64,000 nt of DNA from Clostridium pasteurianum BC1 (GCF_000389635.1 NC_021182.1:620001-684000), one strand, 5' to 3'; positions 1-8,156 are shown, counted from the stretch's first letter. The notes: generated by a model not told the origin, from the sequence alone. Numbers and translations: made by a program.

Positions 1-290
1 GTTGAGTCTGCATGTGCCCACGCTGTTCCATTACCTCCCCAGGAATAATCTAAATTATTCAAATAATAAAATTGATGTGTACCATTTATGTAGAGTGGTC
101 GCTGTACATCACCCATCCACCCTAATTCTGGTGTAACATGATATAAGGGTCTATACGGGTCTTCAGCTGTAGCTGCATATACTCCTTTTAATTCTGTTAG
201 CAATAATAAAAAAGTAAATATTATTGGTAATAATAAATAAGCAATAAATAAGTTTATTAATTGTCTATTTTTTTTAATTTTTCTTTTCAT
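1..290 (-). CDS. GH32 levanase/sucrase-like secreted glycosidase, 3' truncated by window edge
   Basis: Reading leftward from an ATG at 290, the frame stays open to base 1 (96 codons, C-terminus missing). An AGGAAG ribosome site lies just upstream. Residues 1-40 are a Lys/Arg start followed by a long hydrophobic stretch ending in VYAA, which fits a signal peptide. The mature start, RPLYHVTPELGWMGDVQRPL, matches the opening of glycoside hydrolase family 32 (levanases, invertases), where the classic WMNDPNG box holds the Asp nucleophile. Here the box reads WMGDVQR: the Asp is kept and the neighbours differ. Hydrolysis of fructans outside the cell is the likely role. The family call rests on the N-terminus only. 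Confidence 0.7.
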   Translation of the reverse strand, partial: MKRKIKKNRQLINLFIAYLLLPIIFTFLLLLTELKGVYAATAEDPYRPLYHVTPELGWMGDVQRPLYINGTHQFYYLNNLDYSWGGNGTAWAHADS

Positions 291-659
291 TAGCAACTTC
301 CTTTCTATATTTTTTAATTTAAAATCTACAAATCATCTAAATTTCAACTCCTTTTTCTTTTTTAGATTTTATGAATATTTAATTATGCTTTAATTTTCGT
401 TTATATATAATTCTTTGTGCTTTTATACACTTTTTTTCAGTATAAAAGTACAAATTTCAGAAAAAGATAAAAATTTGTTTTTGACTATATAGGCCCAGTA
501 CAGCATTGTTTTAATTATTTTATTTTTCATTAAGTATAACTGAAGAGTTAAAATATTAATTTTGAAATGTTTCAATTTTTATATAGGATTCGTGTTACAT
601 ATATAGCAATTGAGATTTGTTAAATTTACTTTTTATTATAATGTAAACATTTACATAGG
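291..659. other. AT-rich intergenic stretch, no gene seen
   Basis: Upstream region of the leftward GH32-like gene. It is very AT-rich and has frequent stops in all frames. It should hold the promoter of that gene, but I cannot pick a confident -35/-10 pair. No RNA gene or clear repeat was recognised. Confidence 0.5.
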
Positions 660-965
660 TCAAGCGTTTTATAACTGGGGTAGCACCAATATTTCCGACA
701 AAGCCCATGCTAAGACAATAATTGAATATAAATTAAAGTTTTTACCCACGTTAATCTAATTATAAGTAAAAGTTAGTACCATAAAAATGCAATACTTAAG
801 AGTCCAGTAGAAGATATTTGGGGTGAAGGTACAACAACCTGTTAGACACATACAGCATTATGGGACAAGCTTAACTACCTTGCCCCTGGTTACAGAGCTA
901 CTGGTATTACCCCAATATATCTTGACTATGTTATGAGAAAAATATATAAAAACAGATTCAAATAA
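660..965 (+). pseudogene. Decayed remnant of a protein gene (unknown family)
   Basis: Two protein-like stretches can be read on the plus strand but are broken by stops and frame changes. One contains QAFYNWGSTNISDKAHAKT. The other contains ILKSPVEDIWGEGTTTC, a TAG stop, then ALWDKLNYLAPGYRATG and YLDYVMRKIY before a TAA at about 965. Composition and order look like the C-terminal part of a globular, perhaps secreted, protein. There is no start codon with a ribosome site. I do not recognise the family. It ends just before the promoter of the repeat element at 983. Confidence 0.45.
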
Positions 966-982
966 AACTATTAAAAAAGTAG

Positions 983-1011
983 TTGACAATTACAAACGTT
1001 TACATTATAAT
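983..1011 (+). promoter_or_regulatory. Consensus sigma-A promoter of RNA element copy 1
   Basis: TTGACA at 983-988 and TATAAT at 1006-1011 are separated by exactly 17 bp. The spacer holds the palindrome AAACGTTT, conserved in copy 2, which could be an operator. This is one of the best promoter matches in the window, yet no ordinary gene follows. Confidence 0.75.
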
Positions 1012-1743
1012 AAAGACATAAAGAAGATACAAAAAGATTTTAAATAGCAGAAGGATGTTAATTCTACTGAAATTTAAAAATCTTAATCTAAAAATAAGTA
1101 TTGTAGCTTAAAGCTTAAAAACTTTAATGCAGACATAAGCTTATCGTTAGAGAAAAACTTCTTTATATTATATAAAGCAACCCTAATTCATAAAGAAAAC
1201 TAAAACTTTAATAAGATGGTATTAGAGTATTAGTGAATTTCAAAAAATCTAATAGTAGAAATCTTGTGAATAGCAAAGGTAAATACAATTATAAATATTT
1301 ACAGAGCCAAGCTATAAGAATACTGCTAATAGATGCTATGAACATTTGACTTAAAAGAATGTTCATAGAAACTAAAAAGACATTTAGTAATATTAGACTA
1401 TAGGGAATATAAAAATCTGATTAGGAAGTCTAAAAATAAATAAGAAGTAGAATATTCAGTGTATTTTAGCATAGTAAATAAATGCTGATGATAATGTTTT
1501 TATCAAAAGTTTTATTGAAAAGCAAATCTAATATACGCTAGTATATTAATAATTATTTATTTAAGGTAGCCTAGTGTAAGACTATAGAATGATATTTACA
1601 ATGTCAAAGATTATTAAATCTAAATAAATATAATTGCAAAAAGTATTTAGATATTGATAATAAATATTGGAAGAAGATTATATTTAAAATAAGTTAAAAT
1701 CTATAGTGTAATACACATTATAAAAATAATGAGAAATAGGGTG

Positions 1744-1794
1744 ATGGATATTCAGATAGAATCAGATTGTTTTAATGAATTAGGAGTTGCTTAA
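1744..1794 (+). CDS. Conserved 16-residue ORF (copy 1)
   Basis: ATG to TAA encodes MDIQIESDCFNELGVA; copy 2 at 6297 encodes MDIQIESDCSNELGVA. Four codons differ between copies: CAG/CAA, TCA/TCG and GAA/GAG are synonymous, and TTT/TCC changes Phe to Ser. The frame upstream of the ATG is shifted by one base between copies, so only the part from this ATG is conserved as protein. The possible ribosome site (AGGG) lies only 2-3 bases before the ATG, which is weak. The stop codon abuts the terminator stem. It could be a secreted or regulatory peptide, or a coincidence within a conserved RNA. Confidence 0.4.
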   Translation: MDIQIESDCFNELGVA

Positions 1795-1849
1795 CCAGCA
1801 ATTAGTTTATATTAATAAATAATATGGCTAATTGCTGGTTTGATTTTTT
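1794..1849 (+). terminator. Factor-independent terminator of RNA element copy 1
   Basis: The 12-bp stem ACCAGCAATTAG / CTAATTGCTGGT (1794-1805 and 1828-1839) is followed by TTGATTTTTT. In copy 2 one base pair of the stem is swapped (G-C to C-G), a compensatory double change showing selection on the stem. Confidence 0.85.
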
Positions 1850-1878
1850 GATTAAAGATTATTTAATAATAAATACAT

Positions 1879-3084
1879 TTAAAGAGTCATATCTAAAGCC
1901 TCAGTTAAAATATTAATCATATTATCAGTATCTTTTTCAGTTACTATTAAAGGAGGCATTAATCGAATAATTGAAGGTCTTGGTGAATTTAAAATCAAGC
2001 CTTCTTGCAAACATTTATCTACAATTTCAGTCCCTTTGTTACATGGAAGATCGAATGCAATGAGAAGTCCATTACCACGTATATTTTTCAATTTATACTT
2101 ATGTTTTAGCTCATCTAATTTTTTTAATATATAATTTCCTTGTATTTCAGCATTAATGAATAGTTTTTTGTTAATAACTTCTTCTACCACAGCCATTCCT
2201 ACAGCCATTCCTAAGGGTTGAGCTGAATAAGTTCCACCTTGATCACCCGGTTCAAATATATTTAACTTTTCTTTAGTTAATAATGCCGATAGTGGATAGC
2301 CTCCGCCTATACCTTTGGCAAGTGTCATTATGTCAGGTTCAATTCCGTAGTGTTCATAGGCAAATAATTTACCAGTTCTGCCGATGCCTGTTTGAACTTC
2401 ATCAAAAATTAGTAGTATTCCACGTTCTTTGCATATATTGCTTATGGTTTCAATATAAACTTTGTCTGCTTTGTTAACGCCACCTTCTCCCTGAATAGGT
2501 TCCAGCATAATTGCACAGGTTTTTGAAGTTATAGATGCTTTTATTGCATCTATATCATTTAGTGGCACGTGTTTAAAGCCTGGAACTTTTGGTTCATATA
2601 AATCTTCCCAGATTTTTTTCCCTGTTGCAGACATTGTAGCAAGTGTTCTTCCATGAAAACTGTTAATCATAGTAATTATTTCATAGGCACCGTTAAGAAA
2701 TTTTTCACCATATTTTCTCGCAAGCTTAATAGCACCTTCGTTTGCTTCAGAACCACTATTGGAAAAAAATACTCTGTCAAAGCAGGAATTATCAGTAAGC
2801 AGTTTTGCAAATTGAAGCATGGGTTTATTATAAAAAGAAGGACTGGCATTTATTAGTGTTTTAGCCTGTTTTATAATAGCATCATTAATAATATCAGGAC
2901 AATGTCCAAGACAATTCACAGCCCAGCCCCCTACAAAGTCAAGATAACATTTTCCTTCAGTGTCTAATAGGTACATACCTTTTCCATGTTCCATCACGAT
3001 GTTTGGACGATTTGTAGTAAACAATATTGAATTTTTATTTTCGCTTATAAGATTATCAGTATAATTTATGTTTATTTGTTTCAT
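1879..3084 (-). CDS. argD: Class III PLP aminotransferase, acetylornithine aminotransferase-like
   Basis: A 401-residue fold-type I aminotransferase. Recognisable parts are the cofactor-phosphate region FFSNSGSEANEGAIKLAR, the FHGRTLATMSATG stretch, FDEVQTGIGRTG with the PLP-contacting Asp, and the Schiff-base lysine in TLAKGIGGGYP. It should transfer an amino group between N-acetylornithine and 2-oxoglutarate in arginine synthesis, or act on a related omega-amine. I prefer the ATG at 3084 (start MKQININY), preceded by AAAGGTG at an 11-base gap. TTG 3108 and ATG 3105 are in frame but have no ribosome site. No other arginine genes are adjacent, so substrate use is less certain than the family. 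Confidence 0.8.
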   Translation of the reverse strand: MKQININYTDNLISENKNSILFTTNRPNIVMEHGKGMYLLDTEGKCYLDFVGGWAVNCLGHCPDIINDAIIKQAKTLINASPSFYNKPMLQFAKLLTDNSCFDRVFFSNSGSEANEGAIKLARKYGEKFLNGAYEIITMINSFHGRTLATMSATGKKIWEDLYEPKVPGFKHVPLNDIDAIKASITSKTCAIMLEPIQGEGGVNKADKVYIETISNICKERGILLIFDEVQTGIGRTGKLFAYEHYGIEPDIMTLAKGIGGGYPLSALLTKEKLNIFEPGDQGGTYSAQPLGMAVGMAVVEEVINKKLFINAEIQGNYILKKLDELKHKYKLKNIRGNGLLIAFDLPCNKGTEIVDKCLQEGLILNSPRPSIIRLMPPLIVTEKDTDNMINILTEALDMTL

Positions 3085-3106
3085 AAATATATCAACACCT
3101 TTCATC

Positions 3107-3187
3107 AATGAATTTTATTTAGTGGGAGTTTCTACTCCTGTTGAGTTTAGATGAATTATCTAGGGATGTGCTGCTGTTATTGGATAA
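3107..3187. repeat. Structured intergenic repeat family B, copy B1 (partial)
   Basis: It shares AATGAAT...GTGGGAG, GTTTAGATGAATTATC and AGGGA(T/C)GTG with the copies at 5549 and 15255. The hairpin arms TTTAGTGGGAG and CTCCTGTTGAG pair fully if G-U pairs are allowed. The same stem in the other copies uses different bases, so pairing is preserved rather than sequence. The copy begins within the start region of the upstream aminotransferase gene. Confidence 0.6.
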
Positions 3188-3559
3188 ATTTATAATACAC
3201 TATATGCATTATTATACAATTAAATTTATAAATATACAATAAATTATTTTAAATTTTAATTTAAATTGATTCATGGGATAAAATTATCTTAAACAAGTTG
3301 AAATTAAAATTGTAGATTTAATTAATGACAGGTAGTAGTGGTATAGAAGTAATTTGAATAGAATAGATATTTTATAATGAATATAATTTATTGCAGCTTA
3401 TATATTTAAAAATTGTTGTAATTTTATACATAACTAATATAAGTATTTATGCATAAATATTAGTGATTATCTAATGAATAGAAAAAATCCATTAGATAAA
3501 TCAAGAAAATAATTGCAATATGCAACAGTTTTGTATTACAATGAAATTGAGGTGATTAA

Positions 3560-4000
3560 ATGGAAAGTCAGGAAAGTAGTTATTTGCGTGAACTGATCAG
3601 AGTATTGGTAAGAAACCTGGGAATATTGGAGAAAGGGGATGCAACCTGCTGTAGTGTAACAATTTCACAATGTCATGCTATTGTGGAGATTGGAAGAGCA
3701 CAAGAAATTTCTTTAAATGAGCTTGCTGAAATATTAACCTTAGATAAAAGTACAATGAGCAGAACCATAAATAATCTTGTAGAAAATGCTTTAGTAGTTA
3801 GAAAATTACATCCAGAAGATAGACGGTATGTAACCATAAAGCTAACTGATGAAGGAATAAAGATATTTAAAAATATTGAAGAAGGAATGAAACAGTATTT
3901 TAATGCTATTTTCAATTCTATTCCAGAAGATAAAAGGGATCAAGTGCTTGATAGCTTAAAGCTTTTAATCAAAGCTGTAAGTGAAAATAAATGTTGCTAG
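3560..4000 (+). CDS. MarR-family regulator, probable arsenic-responsive repressor
   Basis: A 146-residue winged-helix protein. The helix-turn-helix lies around residues 50-75 (LNELAEILTLDKSTMSRTINNL) and the wing contains HPEDRRYVTIKLTDEG, typical of MarR. Residues C30-C31 and C38 near the N-terminus, plus a C-terminal CC, are unusual and could bind a thiophilic metalloid. The start has GAGGTG seven bases upstream. The stop is 13 bases before the ATG of arsM, so the two are co-transcribed. I infer that it senses As(III) or a related compound and represses its own operon. The effector is not shown by sequence alone. Confidence 0.75.
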   Translation: MESQESSYLRELIRVLVRNLGILEKGDATCCSVTISQCHAIVEIGRAQEISLNELAEILTLDKSTMSRTINNLVENALVVRKLHPEDRRYVTIKLTDEGIKIFKNIEEGMKQYFNAIFNSIPEDKRDQVLDSLKLLIKAVSENKCC

Positions 4001-4013
4001 GGGGAATTTAATT

Positions 4014-4832
4014 ATGAAAAATAATATTAAGGGACAAGTTAAAGCCTATTACGGAGGTATAGCTAAAAAAGTGAATGCTGAAACTAAAGTTACTTGTGGG
4101 TGTGGAAGCTCATGTTGTGGAGATGATACTGCAATCAACTCAAATCTGTATACAAAAGATTATATAGAAGGATTGCCAGAGGAAGCTATTAATGCGTCAC
4201 TAGGATGTGCAAACCCTATTGTACTTGCAAATCCTCAAAAGGGAGAAGTGGTATTGGATTTAGGAAGTGGTGGTGGAATAGATGTATTTATTTCATCAAA
4301 GTATGTAGGTGAAAGTGGAAAAGTATACGGTCTTGATATGACAGATGAAATGCTTGAGCTGGCAAATAAAAATAAAGATAAAATGGAAGTGAAGAATGTA
4401 GAGTTTATTAAAGGATATATTGAAGACATTCCTCTTAAAAATGAAAGTGTAGATGTTATTACATCAAATTGTGTAATAAATCTTTGTGAGAGTAAAGAAG
4501 ATGCATTAAAAGAGGCATATAGAGTATTAAAAAATGGCGGAAGGCTAGCAATAGCTGATGTTATAGTTCTTAAAGATATTCCTGAGAATATAAAGAAAAG
4601 TGTTGAAATGTGGGTTGGATGCATTGCTGGTGCTTTGGAAGTTAATGAGTATAAAAAAATACTTGAAAATGTTGGATTTAAAGATATTGAAATTACTCCA
4701 GTTAATATATACACCAAAGAAATAATAGAGGATATTGCCACACAGAAGAACTTAGGAGATGTATATAGTAAGATAGATTCAGAACTTCTTGATAGAGCTT
4801 TTGCAGGAGCTCATGTTAAGGCATTTAAATAG
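4014..4832 (+). CDS. arsM: Arsenite S-adenosylmethionine methyltransferase
   Basis: A 272-residue class I methyltransferase. The SAM-binding motif VLDLGSGGG is at about residues 80-88 and ADVI follows the sixth strand. The three conserved ArsM cysteines that bind As(III) are visible as C65 (SLGCANP), C153 (SNCVINL) and C203 (WVGCIAG). An extra N-terminal cluster, CGCGSSCC (28-35), is common in bacterial ArsM. It converts As(III) to methylated species in the cytoplasm. The start is ATG 4014 behind AGGGGGAA; an upstream in-frame GTG lies inside the regulator gene and lacks a site. No ars pump or reductase genes are adjacent. Confidence 0.9.
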   Translation: MKNNIKGQVKAYYGGIAKKVNAETKVTCGCGSSCCGDDTAINSNLYTKDYIEGLPEEAINASLGCANPIVLANPQKGEVVLDLGSGGGIDVFISSKYVGESGKVYGLDMTDEMLELANKNKDKMEVKNVEFIKGYIEDIPLKNESVDVITSNCVINLCESKEDALKEAYRVLKNGGRLAIADVIVLKDIPENIKKSVEMWVGCIAGALEVNEYKKILENVGFKDIEITPVNIYTKEIIEDIATQKNLGDVYSKIDSELLDRAFAGAHVKAFK

Positions 4833-4835
4833 AAT

Positions 4836-5012
4836 TCTTAGTACTATGATACTTAGAAATCGTCGTCCTTTAGGAAAAATCGTTATTTATGATGGACGTA
4901 GCCGTTCTTTACTCCCACTTTACGAAAAGCAGAGAACAAAAATCTTTGATTTTGTGTGAATCGCTTTCACAGAGTGGGATGAGAGTATTAGAGTGGGTAG
5001 TCATCGTATAAG
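4836..5012. repeat. Structured intergenic repeat family B, copy B2
   Basis: In reverse complement this copy matches 52248-52446 along its whole length: TTATACGATGACTACCC, then ACTCTGTGAAAGCGATTCAC, ATCAAAGATTTTTGTTCTCT, GCTACGTCC and CTAAGTATCATA. It lies between arsM and the acetyltransferase gene, and its right end touches the ribosome site of the latter. Several internal inverted repeats allow folding. Confidence 0.7.
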
Positions 5013-5030
5013 TAGTTGGGGGAGAAAAAG

Positions 5031-5534
5031 ATGGATTATAAAATTGATGAAATGAAGGAATCGGATTGGGAGCAAGTAGCAAAGATATATCTACAGGGCA
5101 TTAATACAGGTAAAGCAACATTTCAGACAGAAGTACCAACCTTTGAAAATTGGAATAATGGGCATATTGCTTCCTGTAGATTAGTAGCACGTTCAGTAGA
5201 AAATAATATATTGGGTTGGGCTGCATTAAGTCCAACATCAAGTCGATGTGTCTATGCAGGGGTTGCAGAAGTCAGTATATATATTGGAGAAAATTATAGA
5301 GGATTAGGAATAGGAAAAAATCTTTTTAATAGCTTGATTAAAAGATCAGAAGAAGAGGGATTCTGGACATTGCAATCAGGTATTATAAGAGAAAACACTG
5401 CAAGCATAGAGCTGCATAAGAAATGTGGATTTAAGCAGATTGGCATAAGAGAAAAAATTGCCAAAATGAGTAATGGTGTGTGGCATGATGTTGCATTTAT
5501 GGAGCGTAGAAGTAATAAAGTGGGAATAAACTAA
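5031..5534 (+). CDS. GNAT acetyltransferase of the phosphinothricin/arsinothricin type (ArsN-like)
   Basis: A 167-residue single-domain N-acetyltransferase. The acetyl-CoA loop is in YIGENYRGLGIGKNLF (about 85-100), followed by ENTASIELHKKCGFKQIG, and the C-terminus has NGVWHDVAFMERR, typical of phosphinothricin acetyltransferases. ArsN enzymes in this family acetylate the antibiotic arsinothricin. The placement two features downstream of arsM supports ArsN, but a general amine or amino-acid acetyltransferase is possible. The start is ATG 5031 with GGGGGAG seven bases before; the in-frame TTG 5016 overlaps that site. A family B repeat separates it from arsM. Confidence 0.7.
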   Translation: MDYKIDEMKESDWEQVAKIYLQGINTGKATFQTEVPTFENWNNGHIASCRLVARSVENNILGWAALSPTSSRCVYAGVAEVSIYIGENYRGLGIGKNLFNSLIKRSEEEGFWTLQSGIIRENTASIELHKKCGFKQIGIREKIAKMSNGVWHDVAFMERRSNKVGIN

Positions 5535-5548
5535 TTATTTAGTATCAA

Positions 5549-5616
5549 TAAATGAATCTTACTTAGTGGAAGTTTGAGCTTCTGCTAAGTTTAGATGAAT
5601 TATCTGGTGATGTGAT
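5549..5616. repeat. Structured intergenic repeat family B, copy B3 (partial)
   Basis: AATGAATCTTACTTAGTGG is followed by a hairpin with arms CTTAGTGGAAG and CTTCTGCTAAG (two G-U pairs), then TTTAGATGAATTATC. It matches 15255-15320 and 3107-3187. It lies directly before the promoter of RNA element copy 2. Confidence 0.6.
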
Positions 5617-5637
5617 GAAAAAAATTATTAAAAATAG

Positions 5638-5666
5638 TTGACAAATATAAACGTTTACATTATCAT
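5638..5666 (+). promoter_or_regulatory. Sigma-A promoter of RNA element copy 2
   Basis: TTGACA (5638-5643), a 17-bp spacer containing AAACGTTTAC, and TATCAT (5661-5666). The -10 box has one change from copy 1. Confidence 0.65.
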
Positions 5667-6296
5667 AAAAGCATGAAGAAGATATAAAAAAACTTCTTCT
5701 AGCAACCCTAACTCATAAAGTAAAGGTAACAAAGAATTGCAAAGATTTAGTAATAAGGTTAAAAGCATTAACAGTAAAAAACTTATCAGGTATGGGAAAA
5801 TGGATATTAAGTCAAAATATACTGTGTTATTTTGGATCATATAGGGAAATAGAAAATAGATAGTGAGTTATCAAAAGGTTCTATTGGTGAAGTATGATAC
5901 AGAATGTGAAGTAGTATGATGACAATTTATTTATTTGAATATACCTTAAGTAAACAAAAGTGGATATTGTTAAATATTTGAAGATGTAAACTGTAAGAAG
6001 ATTACTGAAAATGCCATGAACGTTTGATTTAAGAGAATGTTCAGAAAAACTAAAAACATTTAGTAGTATTAATTTATAGAAAACGCAGAATACAGATACT
6101 GAGAATCTGATTTTGATGTGTACTATAAAATGATATTTACAAATGTTAAAAAAGAAGTAAATATAATTGTAAAGATATGTATATTGGCTAATTATTAATC
6201 AATATAGTATATTGAAGAAGGTTGTATTTAGAGAATTTCAAAAAAGTAGATTTTATAGTGTAATACACATTATAAAAATAACTAGAAAAAAGGGTG

Positions 6297-6347
6297 ATGG
6301 ATATTCAAATAGAATCGGATTGTTCCAATGAGTTAGGAGTTGCTTAA
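6297..6347 (+). CDS. Conserved 16-residue ORF (copy 2)
   Basis: It encodes MDIQIESDCSNELGVA and differs from copy 1 by one residue (Phe10 to Ser). The three other codon differences are silent. AAGGG lies 2-3 bases before the ATG, closer than a normal ribosome site. The TAA overlaps the first base of the terminator stem. There is a single Cys, three acidic residues and no hydrophobic leader. Confidence 0.4.
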   Translation: MDIQIESDCSNELGVA

Positions 6348-6398
6348 CCACCAATTAGTTTATATTTAATATATAGCTAATTGGTGGTTTGATTTTTT
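6347..6398 (+). terminator. Factor-independent terminator of RNA element copy 2
   Basis: The stem ACCACCAATTAG / CTAATTGGTGGT (6347-6358, 6377-6388) is followed by TTGATTTTTT. The fifth pair is C-G where copy 1 has G-C. Confidence 0.85.
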
Positions 6399-6480
6399 GC
6401 GTTGAAAATTAGTGGTTTAACATTGGAGATAAAGGCACTCTATTATAAACATATAGTTTTAAGATATAATTATCTATTAG

Positions 6481-6795
6481 GATTTATTTATTGAAAAATT
6501 TACTACGAGAATATCTTTAAAGGCAATTGGTAGAAATACTATACTATTTATTGAATTAAGTTCTTTAAAAGTATCTCCGGAAGTATTTGAGGATATGATT
6601 AAAGAAGATCAAGATATTTTAGAGTGCCATAGAGTAACTGGACATATTAATTATTTTATTAAAGCTGCTGTAAATAATATGGACAGTATGAGTTTACTTA
6701 TAGATAGGTTATTGCCCTATGGTAATGTTAACACATCCGTAGTACTTAAATCTCCTGTACCCTATCGTCATATTGTTCCTGATACAGAAGATTAG
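6481..6795 (+). pseudogene. Lrp/AsnC-family regulator, C-terminal remnant
   Basis: An open frame begins directly after a TAG (6478-6480) and runs to TAG at 6793. It reads as a ligand-binding RAM domain: ISLKAIGRNTILFIELSSLK, VFEDMIKEDQDILECHRVTG, then YFIKAAVNNMDSMSLLIDRL. The DNA-binding domain that should precede it is absent and there is no start with a ribosome site (an internal ATG exists at 6595). It is therefore the last ~105 codons of a truncated regulator, facing the convergent amidohydrolase gene. Confidence 0.75.
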
Positions 6796-6861
6796 TAATT
6801 TTATTTTTTAGAAATTATATATAAATAAGCTGTAGTGATATTTCATAAGGACTATAATATA

Positions 6862-7656
6862 TTATAATTTTAATAATTTTAGTATATTTCCACCTAGTAC
6901 TTGTTCTGATACTTTTCTATCTGGACTAATCATTTCAATCATTTTTCTAAACAGTTGAGGATTGCCATAAGGAGCATCTGAGCTAAATAGTGTACGTTCA
7001 GGTAATTCTTTAATTGCTATTGTAGGGGCTAAAATTGTATACATAGCTGATAAATCTAAATAAATATTATTATTTTCTTTAGCAAATTTTATTACATCAA
7101 TCCAGTGTATACCTCCCATATGCCCTAGTATTAATGGAACTTTGGGATATTTTTTAGCTAGTTGTATAAGTTCTTTAATATCATCAAAATTTAAAGGATA
7201 AAAAGTATGAACCCATATTGGTAAATGTCCTAGCTCGTTTGAAGCTTGAAAAATTATTTCTAAATATTTTACTTGACCAGATGTTGGTGAAAATTCTCCT
7301 AAACCATAAAAATTGTTTTTAACTATATTATTATTTATCCAATCGGCTGTTTTATTATAGTTTAAAGATAATGGTACCAGTCCAAAACCTATAAATTTTG
7401 ATGGATTTCTATCTATAACTTCTTTTAATATTGCTGTAGTGCTCTTAATGTTTTTAATTCTTTCATTTAATGAAACACTACTTGCTAATATATTGTTTAA
7501 TATAAATAATTCTTTTTCTAATGATTTCAAATCATTAGCTTTTTCAGGATGTGGTGTTGTAGAAAACAATATAGTTTTATCTACTCCAGCTTCCTCCATT
7601 ATTAATATTTGTTTTTCTGTTGGTAATATTACATGAGCATGACTATCAATTATCAT
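6862..7656 (-). CDS. Amidohydrolase family 2 (TIM-barrel metal hydrolase/decarboxylase-like)
   Basis: A 264-residue cytoplasmic protein. The N-terminal MIIDSHAHV gives the HxH metal ligands, with later signature pieces VHTFYPLNF, PLILGHMGGIHW and the metal Asp in LFSSDAPYGNPQLF. Family 2 members include decarboxylases and hydrolases of ring or carboxylate compounds; the substrate cannot be told here. It is divergently transcribed from the HxlR regulator at 7809 across 150 bp, so that regulator probably controls it. Confidence 0.75.
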   Translation of the reverse strand: MIIDSHAHVILPTEKQILIMEEAGVDKTILFSTTPHPEKANDLKSLEKELFILNNILASSVSLNERIKNIKSTTAILKEVIDRNPSKFIGFGLVPLSLNYNKTADWINNNIVKNNFYGLGEFSPTSGQVKYLEIIFQASNELGHLPIWVHTFYPLNFDDIKELIQLAKKYPKVPLILGHMGGIHWIDVIKFAKENNNIYLDLSAMYTILAPTIAIKELPERTLFSSDAPYGNPQLFRKMIEMISPDRKVSEQVLGGNILKLLKL

Positions 7657-7808
7657 TTAAAACATCCTTTCCTTATTTAGTCATCTTTTCTATTCTTTTT
7701 GAAAGCATAACACTAAGAATAATACATTTAAAGTACGCACAAATTTGAAATGTAGTGTAGTAAATGATACTATAAAGTTAACACTTAAAAATTTTAAGGA
7801 GAATTAAA

Positions 7809-8156
7809 ATGTCAAAATCAAAAAAATTAACAACAGAATGTCCTATGGATATAACTATAAATATATTAAGTGGTAAATGGAAAATATCAATTCTTTGGCA
7901 TTTAATAAGAGGAGTCGTTAGATTTAACGAATTGCAAAGATTATTACACGGTATTTCTCAGAAGACACTAACACTTCAATTAAGAGAATTAGAAAGAGAT
8001 GGAATAATTTATAGAAAAGTTTATCCAGAAAGTCCACCAAAGGTTGAATATGGACTTAGTGAGCTGGGTGAAAGTATAAAACCTATTTTAAATTTAATGT
8101 GTGAATGGGGAAAAGGTTACAAAAAATTTCAAACTAAATTTAATAACCCAATATAG
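7809..8156 (+). CDS. HxlR-family transcriptional regulator
   Basis: A 115-residue winged helix with the HxlR hallmarks: CPMDITINILSGKWKISILW near the N-terminus, RFNELQRLLHGISQKTLTLQ as recognition helix, LRELERDGIIYRKVYPESPP leading into the wing, and LMCEWG at the end. Cys15 sits where redox- or electrophile-sensing HxlR proteins carry a cysteine. AAGGAG is eight bases upstream of the ATG. Divergent from the amidohydrolase gene, which is the likely target along with itself. Confidence 0.85.
   Translation: MSKSKKLTTECPMDITINILSGKWKISILWHLIRGVVRFNELQRLLHGISQKTLTLQLRELERDGIIYRKVYPESPPKVEYGLSELGESIKPILNLMCEWGKGYKKFQTKFNNPI

Larger units (their letters stand above)
983..1850 (+). ncRNA. Candidate long RNA element, copy 1 (promoter, structured body, mini-ORF, terminator)
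   Basis: This ~870 bp unit has a partner at 5638-6398. Both begin with TTGACA-17 bp-TATAAT/TATCAT. They share scattered blocks in the body, including a hairpin with arms TATGAACATT and AATGTTCATA (about 1336-1366), then the block GTGTAATACACATTATAAAA, a 16-codon ORF, and a factor-independent terminator. The body has stops in every frame, so it is not an ordinary gene. A transcript of ~840 nt is predicted. Alternatives are a decayed gene pair or a mobile remnant. The conserved promoter and compensated terminator argue that transcription is maintained. Confidence 0.5.
5638..6398 (+). ncRNA. Candidate long RNA element, copy 2
   Basis: This is the second copy of the element at 983-1850. It has a TTGACA-17-TATCAT promoter, AAACGTTT in the spacer, the shared block GCAACCCTAA(C/T)TCATAAAG, and the hairpin GAACGTT/AATGTTC where copy 1 has GAACATT/AATGTTC (A-U replaced by G-U). 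The 20-base block GTGTAATACACATTATAAAA, the 16-codon ORF and the terminator follow. It is about 100 bp shorter than copy 1. No long ORF fits the conserved blocks. It runs toward an Lrp-like gene remnant. Confidence 0.5.

Noticed and set aside
1020-1740. Ordinary protein gene inside the duplicated element
   Set aside because: All frames carry many stops in both copies, and conserved blocks include length changes that are not multiples of three.
3673-3915. Antisense ORFs over real genes (for example 3673-3915, 4235-4741, 33559-34065, 54058-54357)
   Set aside because: They lie opposite strongly supported genes, have no ribosome sites and give low-complexity Ser/Ile/Phe-rich translations typical of shadow frames.
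6595-6795. Small 66-residue protein gene
   Set aside because: The frame opens upstream of this ATG and reads as an Lrp ligand-binding domain without its DNA-binding half; there is no ribosome site at the ATG.
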